Assembly: GCA_014859615.1 (NCBI GenBank)
Contig: JACUTX010000001.1
Location: 1-55,223 of the forward strand
DNA length: 55,223 bases
DNA from: Desulfuromonadales bacterium
Lineage (GTDB): Bacteria; Desulfobacterota; Desulfuromonadia; Desulfuromonadales; UBA2294
Reading direction: 5' to 3'
Shown here: positions 6,940-13,806 of the stretch, piece by piece
Layout: every line of letters begins with the position of its first letter
Position numbering within the stretch: the stretch's first letter is position 1
The notes under the pieces: model-generated
The model's database searches: none
Told to the model about the DNA's origin: nothing
Seen by the model: only the letters and a program-made list of their open reading frames with translations
Position numbers and translations under genes: made by a program

Positions 6940-8710
6940 TGCCTTGCCGCCAGCACTGATCCTTATTTTAGGCGGGCTTCTGGTCCCGTTACTCAAAGGT
7001 CGAACCCGTCAGGCCGTGTTGTTGCTGTTGCCGGTGATCAGCTTTATCAATCTGCTGCAGATTCCGGTCGGGAGTCACTGGGTATTCCCGTTTTTGTCTG
7101 ATCAGATCGTGCTCGGGCGAATTGATAAACTGAGCTTGATCTTTGGCTATATATTCCATCTGGTCGCCTTTCTTTCGGCACTCTATGCCCTGCATGTCAA
7201 CGATACGGTACAGAATGTTGCTGGTACTGTTTATGCCGGAGCTGCGATCGGGGCTGTTTTTGCCGGAGATATGTTCACCTTGTTCGTCTTCTGGGAGCTT
7301 TTGACCATAAGTGCTACCTTTTTGATCCTGGCCCGACGTACAGAGAAAGCACTCGGTGCCGGATTTCGCTATTTTATGGTGCACGTGGCGGGAGGGCTCT
7401 GTCTTCTGGCGGGGATCATCATCCATGTTTTTCAGACCGGTTCAGCAGCCTTTGACCTGATCGGTCTGGGGACAACGGCCTCCTGGTTTATCTTTATCGG
7501 AATTGGCGTCAACTGCGCCTGGCCATTGCTCCACCCGTGGTTGACTGACGCTTATCCTGAGGCGACCATCACTGGCACTATCTTCCTTTCAGCTTTTACC
7601 ACCAAGACTGCAATTTATGCTCTGGCCCGGGCTTTCCCGGGGACAGAGGAGTTGATCTTTATCGGCGGGGCGATGGCCGCTTTTCCGATTTTTTACGCGG
7701 TCATCGAGAACGATCTGCGCCGGGTTCTGGCTTACAGTCTGATCAACCAGGTCGGCTTCATGGTGGTCGGAATCGGTATCGGCACCGCACTCTCCATTAA
7801 TGGCGCTGTCGCCCATGCTTTTAACGACCTCCTCTTTAAGGGGCTGCTGTTTATGACCATGGGTGCGGTGATGTATCGAACGGGGAAGATCAATGCAACC
7901 GACCTCGGGGGGTTATATAAATCGATGCCCTGGACCTGCGCCTTTTGTATTGTCGGTGCTGCCTCGATATCGGCTTTCCCGCTTTTTTCCGGTTTCGTCA
8001 GTAAATCTATGGTTATGGAGGCGGCTGCCCTCGGTGATATGCGCTGGCTCTGGTTTATTCTGCTCTTTGCTTCGGCCGGGGTTTTTCACCACGCGGGGAT
8101 CAAAATCCCTTTTTTCGCGTTTTTCTCGCACGATTCTGGTATCCGTTGCAAAGAGGCACCACCGCATATGCTGTTGGCCATGGGAATTTCGGCCCTGCTC
8201 TGTATTCTGATCGGCTGTTTTCCGCAATATCTTTACAGTCTGCTCCCTTACGCGACGGACTATGAACCCTACACAATCAGTCATGTTCTGGCGCAAACCG
8301 AGTTGCTCTTTTTCTCGGCCCTGGCTTTTACTCTTTTGCTGCTGGCCGGTATCTATCCGGCGGAAATTCGTTCGCTTAATATCGACGCTGACTGGTTTTA
8401 TCGTAAGGGGGGGCGTCAGGTTTATCGTTTTTGCCAGTGGGCTTTTGATGGCATTAATGATTGGGCAAATCGCACTATTGCCCAGAAGATGACGAAACGG
8501 TTGTCCCGGTTTTTTGAGGAGCCGGGAGGGAACTTCCAGAAATACGGTTATCGCCTTCTGGTTGAGACCAGCGGCATAGACAAAAATTATGAAAAGATGG
8601 AAAAACAGATTGATATCCGCAGCCGCATGGCGACTTATTCGGTTGGTGCGGGAGTTTTACTGGCGGTTATGATTCTTGCTTTTGCCTCGCTGTTACTGTT
8701 CTTCAGATAG
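6929..8710 (+). CDS. Third antiporter-like subunit (MrpD family) with altered TM7 and C-terminal extension
   Basis: This 593-aa polytopic protein is about 100 residues longer than its two paralogues. The extra part is a soluble C-terminal stretch (about 480-565) and a final membrane helix. TM5 Glu123 (FWELLTISAT) and TM8 Lys226 (AFTTKTAIY) are present. In the TM7 motif, which reads IGVNCAWPLLHPWLTDAYPE, the usual Lys is Asn195 and the final Pro of HxWLP is Thr. The channel chemistry of this subunit is therefore probably different. It overlaps the 89-aa gene upstream and closes the operon, with a hairpin terminator at 8754-8782. Confidence 0.88.
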   Translation: MTINALPPALILILGGLLVPLLKGRTRQAVLLLLPVISFINLLQIPVGSHWVFPFLSDQIVLGRIDKLSLIFGYIFHLVAFLSALYALHVNDTVQNVAGTVYAGAAIGAVFAGDMFTLFVFWELLTISATFLILARRTEKALGAGFRYFMVHVAGGLCLLAGIIIHVFQTGSAAFDLIGLGTTASWFIFIGIGVNCAWPLLHPWLTDAYPEATITGTIFLSAFTTKTAIYALARAFPGTEELIFIGGAMAAFPIFYAVIENDLRRVLAYSLINQVGFMVVGIGIGTALSINGAVAHAFNDLLFKGLLFMTMGAVMYRTGKINATDLGGLYKSMPWTCAFCIVGAASISAFPLFSGFVSKSMVMEAAALGDMRWLWFILLFASAGVFHHAGIKIPFFAFFSHDSGIRCKEAPPHMLLAMGISALLCILIGCFPQYLYSLLPYATDYEPYTISHVLAQTELLFFSALAFTLLLLAGIYPAEIRSLNIDADWFYRKGGRQVYRFCQWAFDGINDWANRTIAQKMTKRLSRFFEEPGGNFQKYGYRLLVETSGIDKNYEKMEKQIDIRSRMATYSVGAGVLLAVMILAFASLLLFFR

Positions 8711-8753
8711 CAAGAGTTCTTTTAAACAAGCCAAAGATGGTATTGAACTATTG

Positions 8754-8782
8754 AGCGGAGAGGTGACTTTCCGCTTTTTTTT
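8754..8782 (+). terminator. Rho-independent terminator after the antiporter operon
   Basis: The inverted repeat AGCGGA / TCCGCT (8754-8759 and 8770-8775) is followed directly by a run of eight T. It lies 44 bases after the stop of the last antiporter subunit. The stem is short, so the strength is uncertain. Confidence 0.7.
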
Positions 8783-8908
8783 ATTGGTGTGTCTGCACCG
8801 CTCAGATCTGAAAAGATTTCGAACAATTTTGTTTTGCTGTATAGTTTCTGTCAGGGTGAAAAGTGATGACCGGCTGCCGCCGGGAAAAATGTTGAAAGGA
8901 GAGTTGTG

Positions 8909-9481
8909 ATGAGATCAGCGCGATTAATACAGGTTTTACTCCCTCTTTTTTTGGTGATGCTGCTGTTTGGAGCCGGCTGTTCCGGTAAGCATGAGCTGGT
9001 AAAAGGGGCTCCCGACTGGGTCAACGAGGGGAGCGGAGCGTTCGAGAATGCAGGGGATAAAGTTTTTTACGGTGTCGGTTCGGTGACCGGAGTGCAAAGT
9101 TTGTCGTTGTCGCGCGAAACAGCTGAACAGCGGGCCCGGGCCGAAGTGGCCCGTCAGCTGCACAGCTATGTGACGTCTTTGTATCGTGACTATCAGGTCG
9201 CGACGGGGATCGGTCAGGGGAAAGCACCGCTCGAAGAGCAGCATATCGATGGTACATTGAAAAATCTTTCGCAAGTGACGGTGCGTGGCGCCAAGGTGAT
9301 CGAGTTCTGGCGTGAGCCAAAGACCGATACGCTCTATGCGCTGGCACGTACCGACCTGACCGCAATGAAGAGCGCCATCGCCGAGATGCGCGAGGTCGAT
9401 CCACAATTTCGAGATTATGTGAATCTGCACGCCGAAGAGGCGTTTACAAATCTTGATCAACAGGCGAAGGAGGTTCGGTAA
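8909..9481 (+). CDS. LPP20-family lipoprotein
   Basis: The 190-aa protein has a lipoprotein signal peptide: Arg near the N-terminus, a Leu-rich core, lipobox FGAGC about residue 24. The mature part contains the LPP20 domain: PDWVNE, then DKVFYGVGSVTGV, a conserved TAEQRARAEVARQL helix and a late LYALARTDL strand. The family is outer-membrane associated; some members (FlgP) act with flagella. I chose ATG 8909 over in-frame GTG 8906 because AGGAG at 8897-8901 is better spaced. It is the first of four lipoprotein genes in a row; the next start overlaps its stop by one base. Confidence 0.85.
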   Translation: MRSARLIQVLLPLFLVMLLFGAGCSGKHELVKGAPDWVNEGSGAFENAGDKVFYGVGSVTGVQSLSLSRETAEQRARAEVARQLHSYVTSLYRDYQVATGIGQGKAPLEEQHIDGTLKNLSQVTVRGAKVIEFWREPKTDTLYALARTDLTAMKSAIAEMREVDPQFRDYVNLHAEEAFTNLDQQAKEVR

Positions 9482-10080
9482 TGCGTGAAAAGACGGGGTG
9501 GCTGCTGGCGCTGATGCTGGTTCTATTGTTGGTCAGCTGCAGTACCAAGGTTGAGCGGATGGAGACCGGTGAGGTGAAGGATCTCTCCGGGCGCTGGAAC
9601 GATTCTGATAGTCAGATGGTCTCCGAGGCGATGGTTCAGGACGCACTGAATCGCCCCTGGCTCCCGGAGTTCACGGCCCGTTTCGGCAAGAAACCGGATG
9701 TTATTGTCGGCACGATCCGCAACCGTTCATCGGAGCATATTGCGACCGAGGTGTTTGTGAAAGATCTTGAGCGGGCTCTGATCAATTCCGGACGGGCAAA
9801 TTTTGTCGCCTCTTCTGAGGAGCGGGGAGGGGTTCGAGCCGAGCGCCTCGATCAGGATCTGAATGCCGCGCCGGAAACACGCAAAGCGCCCGGCATGGAG
9901 GCGGGTGCGGATTTCATGTTGATCGGCGCCATTAACTCAATCATCGATCAGGAAAAAGGGAAAAAGGTGGTCTTCTACCAGGTCGATCTGGAGTTGGTCG
10001 ATATGCGCAACAATCGCAAAGTATGGCTCGGCACGAAAAAAATAAAGAAATTTGTCAGTCGCAGCAGTTTTGGTTTTTAG
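9481..10080 (+). CDS. lpoB: LpoB-like penicillin-binding protein activator lipoprotein
   Basis: The 199-aa protein has a lipoprotein signal peptide with lipobox LVSC at about residue 20. The mature protein fits the LpoB/YcfM family (COG3417): DLSGRWNDSDSQMVSEAM near the start, PDVIVGTIRNRSSEHI, EVFVKDLERALINSGRANFV, GADFMLIGAI and VDLELVDMRNNRKVW. In E. coli LpoB activates the synthase PBP1B from the outer membrane. That exact role is not assured here, since deltaproteobacterial members are untested to my knowledge. It overlaps the upstream stop by one base. Confidence 0.82.
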   Translation: MREKTGWLLALMLVLLLVSCSTKVERMETGEVKDLSGRWNDSDSQMVSEAMVQDALNRPWLPEFTARFGKKPDVIVGTIRNRSSEHIATEVFVKDLERALINSGRANFVASSEERGGVRAERLDQDLNAAPETRKAPGMEAGADFMLIGAINSIIDQEKGKKVVFYQVDLELVDMRNNRKVWLGTKKIKKFVSRSSFGF

Positions 10081-10118
10081 AGCTGTAAATGGTTCTTCCG
10101 TGCTCTCTATCTCACTGT

Positions 10119-11375
10119 ATGCGGACGTTACTTCTCTTGTCGGTATCGGTCTGGTTGCTGGTCGGCTGTGCCGGGACGCGTTCGATTCAGGAGAAGGTCT
10201 ACAGTTTGAGCCGGAGTGGAAAAACGGCCTCCGCCGTTGAATATCTCGATGCATCAAATCTGGCAGAGAGTCGTACCGATCGGCTCCTCTATCTAATGGA
10301 ACGCGGCACTCTGTTGCAGAGGCAGGGAGAGTATCGGGAGAGCAACGCCACTTTTGAAGAGGCGGACCGCTTGTCGGAGGAGCTGTATACCAAAAGTATT
10401 TCGGCTGGTGCCTTAAGCTTTTTGGTGAATGAAGGGGTGGTCGCCTACACCGGTGCCGATTATGAATCGGTCTATCTCAACTATTACAAGCTCCTTAACT
10501 ATCTGGCTCTCGGCAATCTTGAAGCGGCTGGAGTTGAAGCGCGGCGTGTTGATGAGAAGCTGCGTTATTTCAGCGACCGGTATGAGGAAAAGACGGTCTT
10601 TCGTGAAGACCCCTTTTTACGGATGTTGACCGGTCTGATCTATCACGCACAAAGGGATTTCAATAACGCCTTTATCGCCTATCGCCTTGCCTGGAACGGC
10701 TTTCTGCTCAACCGGGATATTTACCGGGTGCCGCCGCCGCAGATTCTCTGGTCGCTGTTGGTCACGACCGCCGAAAGCGCATCACTGTTGCGCGAAGCGG
10801 ACGAGTTTCGCGCTATGGCTGCAGCGCGCGGCATCGCATTGCAGCGGCTGGACACGTTTGCCGTGGTGCTGGTCAATAATGGCAGAATTCCGGTCAAACA
10901 GGAGCGGATGGCGCTTTTTCCGTCGGGTCACGGTTTCCCCGTCAAGATAGCCTTGCCAGCTTTTGTCTCCAGAGATGGTGGGGCGACGACGGTGACAGCG
11001 ATCGTTGATGGTCAGCGGTATCAGGCCGAGTTGGTCGAAAATCTGGAGGCGATTGCCTCCAAGAGTCTCGATGACGAAATTGGCCGGGTTCTGGTCAAGG
11101 CGATTGCCCGGGCGGTGGCCAAAGAGGCAACGGCTCGTCAGCTCGATAACAAAGCGAACGGTTCAGCCGGTCTGCTGCTCAGGGTTGTGAATCTGATGAC
11201 CGAACATGCTGATCTGCGCAGCTGGGTCGGTCTGCCGCGCGAGATTAAAATGCTGGTTGCGCCGGTTGCGACCGGAACAGCACAAATCGATCTTGAACAG
11301 GACGGTCGACCGCTGAATCTAAAGCTGGTTCTGCCGGCCACCCCGGTCGGTTTCGGTTTTGTCCAATTTTTTTAA
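10119..11375 (+). CDS. COG3014-like lipoprotein with helical repeat region
   Basis: Starting at ATG 10119 the protein has 418 residues and begins MRTLLLLSVSVWLLVGCAG, a textbook lipoprotein signal peptide with lipobox LVGC. An upstream in-frame ATG at 10089 would add ten residues that spoil the signal. The mature part has TPR-like alpha-helical repeats (LLYLMERGTLLQRQGEYRES, later YYKLLNYLALGNLEAAGVEA) and a C-terminal beta-rich part. This pattern is typical of the uncharacterised COG3014 family, commonly found beside LpoB and LPP20 genes. No strong ribosome-binding site is visible, so translation may be coupled to lpoB. Confidence 0.8.
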   Translation: MRTLLLLSVSVWLLVGCAGTRSIQEKVYSLSRSGKTASAVEYLDASNLAESRTDRLLYLMERGTLLQRQGEYRESNATFEEADRLSEELYTKSISAGALSFLVNEGVVAYTGADYESVYLNYYKLLNYLALGNLEAAGVEARRVDEKLRYFSDRYEEKTVFREDPFLRMLTGLIYHAQRDFNNAFIAYRLAWNGFLLNRDIYRVPPPQILWSLLVTTAESASLLREADEFRAMAAARGIALQRLDTFAVVLVNNGRIPVKQERMALFPSGHGFPVKIALPAFVSRDGGATTVTAIVDGQRYQAELVENLEAIASKSLDDEIGRVLVKAIARAVAKEATARQLDNKANGSAGLLLRVVNLMTEHADLRSWVGLPREIKMLVAPVATGTAQIDLEQDGRPLNLKLVLPATPVGFGFVQFF

Positions 11376-11400
11376 GTGCGATAAAAGAGGAGCTATCGTT

Positions 11401-12396
11401 ATGAAAAATGGATCGATTCTATTTATTCTGCTGCTGCTGGTCGGCTGCGCGCCGACCATCCCCGATTGGGTCGACGGTCATAGCAACCTTTATCCCGCGG
11501 ATCAGTATCTGGTCGGGGTCGGTCACGCTCAAAAGCGCAGTGACGCCGAGGATCGGGCTCGCGCAGCGATTGCCAAAATATTCGCTGTTCAGGTGGAGTC
11601 GCGGCAGAGCAGTTCTGAGGAGTTCTGGATGTCCCGGGTCGGTGCAGCCGAAAGTAAAGATTATCGACAGAATCTGCAATCAGACCTGGTGACTCGCACC
11701 GATCGACTGTTGACAGGGAGTCGCATCGCCGAAGTCTGGAGAGGGAAGGATAACGGCCTTTATGCTCTGGCGGTTCTCGACCGGATGCAGGCGGCGCGAC
11801 CGCTGAAACAGCAGTTAAACGAGATTGATCTGTCTGTTGAAGCAGAGGTTAAAAAGGGTGATCAGAGTGAGCATGTTATTGAGCAGCTTGGGCATCTTTT
11901 AAAAGCGATGCAACTTCTTTCCAGCCGCGGTCTGCTGGCTGCGGATCTGGCTATTCTGATGCCGACCGGTTATGTTTCTGCCGCACCGTACAGCAGCGCG
12001 CAGCTCGCCGAACGTGCCGATCGGCTCGCTGCGATGATTCGTCTCGGACTACAGATTTCCGGCGACGAACAGGGGATCGTTGAAGGAGCAATGATCAGCG
12101 CTCTGAGCAAGATCGGCATCAAAATAACGGATAAAACCGAGGTGGAGATGATTCTCTCCACCAGAGTGACGATTGACGAATATAAGGCGAACGACCCCTG
12201 GTATTGGGCTATCGCTGCGGCACAAACGACCTTCGTGCTTCCGGATGGCCGTCCCCTCGATTCCCTGCGCACCACGATTCGCGAGGGTTCGCGAATTGAT
12301 GGACGGGCGCGGATTCTGGCCCTTGAAAAGGTGGGTCAGGCTCTGGCCGATGCGGTCGTTGACCGGATCGTCAATCTCGGGATGTTTGGAGGGTGA
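11401..12396 (+). CDS. LPP20-like lipoprotein with extended C-terminal domain
   Basis: I place the start at ATG 11401, preceded by GAGGAG (11387-11392), giving 331 residues. An earlier in-frame ATG at 11359 lies inside the previous gene and would destroy the signal peptide. The protein begins MKNGSILFILLLLVGCAP (lipobox LVGC). It then shows LPP20 features: IPDWVDG, DQYLVGVGHAQ, AEDRARAAIAKIF and LYALAVLDR. The C-terminal half (about 190-331) is absent from the first LPP20 protein of this cluster and may be a second domain. It is the last gene of the lipoprotein operon. Confidence 0.78.
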   Translation: MKNGSILFILLLLVGCAPTIPDWVDGHSNLYPADQYLVGVGHAQKRSDAEDRARAAIAKIFAVQVESRQSSSEEFWMSRVGAAESKDYRQNLQSDLVTRTDRLLTGSRIAEVWRGKDNGLYALAVLDRMQAARPLKQQLNEIDLSVEAEVKKGDQSEHVIEQLGHLLKAMQLLSSRGLLAADLAILMPTGYVSAAPYSSAQLAERADRLAAMIRLGLQISGDEQGIVEGAMISALSKIGIKITDKTEVEMILSTRVTIDEYKANDPWYWAIAAAQTTFVLPDGRPLDSLRTTIREGSRIDGRARILALEKVGQALADAVVDRIVNLGMFGG

Positions 12397-12463
12397 GGGG
12401 CGTTTTTGTATTGAGCGAAAATGATGACGCGGCGCGTTGCCGAAGTTAAATCCAGAATTTAAT

Positions 12464-13672
12464 ATGAAAACAGCTTCGATAATCAGCAGCAAACCGGCAG
12501 AGAGAGAATGGGGGGCGTTCAGGGTTCTGATCGGCGGTATCCTCGGGATGGTTGTTGCCATGGGGATCGGGCGCTTCGTCTTTACGCCGATCCTGCCGTT
12601 GATGCAGCGCGATCTCGGCATGACCCATACTCTGGCAGGGTGGCTCGCCGGGTTGAATTATCTCGGCTACCTGGCGGGTGCTCTGCTCTGCTCTTTCGCG
12701 CCACAACTGCTGCGTCGCCGGTTGATAACCGGCGGCGCCTTGTTCGCAAGTTTAGCGACAACCGTGCTGATGGGTTTTACCGCTTCAGCTGTCTGGTGGG
12801 GGGGGCTGCGTCTGGTCGGTGGTGCTGCCAGTGCTATCCTTTTTATCGTCATTGCGGCCGAGGTGGCCGAGGCGCTCGGGCGGCGGGGGTATAGTCACTG
12901 GGTCGGCGCACTCTATGGAGGGGTCGGCTTCGGTATCGCTCTGAGCGGGATTGTTGTCCCGCAATTGGATAAGGCCTTCAGCTGGGATGGTGCCTGGATC
13001 GGCATGGGGGTTATTGCCGTAAGCCTGGTCATCGCCGGTGTCACGATTGGCCGAAAGAGGGAGTTGATTCAGCCGGTCAATATCACTCTGCCGAATCAAA
13101 GCGGCGGATTGCACAGCATCTGGTTACTCGTCGTCGCCTATTTTTTTGAGGGGCTCGGTTATGTCGTCACTGCCACCTTTATTGTCGCCATCATCACCGT
13201 AACCCCGGGACTTGCGGGTTTTGCCGCGTACAGCTGGGTTGCCGTCGGTCTTGCCGCGATCCCTTCAACGCTTGTCTGGCCTCTTTTGTCCCGTCGTTTT
13301 GGTGGCAAGCGAGCTCTTATGGCGGCCTATGCCCTTCAGGCGACCGGAATTATGGTCAGTATAAAGGCCGATTCATTGTTTGAGGTGTTATTTGTCGCGG
13401 TCTCTTTCGGTGGGACCTTTCTCGGCATCGTCGCCATGACTCTGTCTGAGGGAAACCGGCGGATGCAGGGAGACGGGAGACGAGCTGCTGCGATTCTGAC
13501 CGCCAGTTTCGGTGTCGGGCAGATGCTCGGGCCGGTAATCGCCGGTCGACTGGCCGATCTGCAGGCGGGGTTTTCTATCCCGCTGCTGTTGGCTGGAGTC
13601 TCTGTTCTTCTGGGGGGGGTGTTGACGGCTCTCGATCGCCGGTTTCAGACCGGTCGATTCGATGCGCTGTAA
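12464..13672 (+). CDS. YbfB/YjiJ-family MFS transporter
   Basis: Starting at ATG 12464 the protein has 402 residues and about 12 predicted membrane helices. Family features are GMVVAMGIGRFVFTPILPLM in TM1, then GWLAGLNYLGYLAGA in TM2, which are hallmarks of the YbfB/YjiJ group of the major facilitator superfamily. The substrate is unknown. A TTG at 12437 would add nine polar residues and has no ribosome-binding site. It stands alone between the lipoprotein operon and the APC permease, with a weak hairpin downstream. Confidence 0.85.
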   Translation: MKTASIISSKPAEREWGAFRVLIGGILGMVVAMGIGRFVFTPILPLMQRDLGMTHTLAGWLAGLNYLGYLAGALLCSFAPQLLRRRLITGGALFASLATTVLMGFTASAVWWGGLRLVGGAASAILFIVIAAEVAEALGRRGYSHWVGALYGGVGFGIALSGIVVPQLDKAFSWDGAWIGMGVIAVSLVIAGVTIGRKRELIQPVNITLPNQSGGLHSIWLLVVAYFFEGLGYVVTATFIVAIITVTPGLAGFAAYSWVAVGLAAIPSTLVWPLLSRRFGGKRALMAAYALQATGIMVSIKADSLFEVLFVAVSFGGTFLGIVAMTLSEGNRRMQGDGRRAAAILTASFGVGQMLGPVIAGRLADLQAGFSIPLLLAGVSVLLGGVLTALDRRFQTGRFDAL

Positions 13673-13752
13673 ACAGTGATCCTCTATTTAATCTCGCGGG
13701 AAACTAAAGATTTTGTTAAAGTCTTTCCCAACTTGGAGAGCAAAAAAGACGG

Positions 13753-13772
13753 GGCTCGGATCGAGCCATTTT
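13753..13772 (+). terminator. Possible weak terminator after the MFS gene
   Basis: The perfect inverted repeat GGCTCG / CGAGCC (13753-13758, 13762-13767) has a three-base loop and is followed by ATTTTG. The T tract is short, so termination may be partial. Confidence 0.4.
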
Positions 13773-13806
13773 GATCCCTTGAACACTCTTTATCAGGTTA
13801 AAGAAT

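Noticed and set aside
8676..8909. 77-codon + strand frame between the antiporter and lipoprotein operons
   Set aside because: It starts inside the antiporter gene in another phase, crosses the terminator hairpin and has no ribosome-binding site or domain.
12437..12463. TTG 12437 as start of the MFS transporter
   Set aside because: It adds nine polar residues before the signal-like N-terminus and has no ribosome-binding site; ATG 12464 fits the family better.
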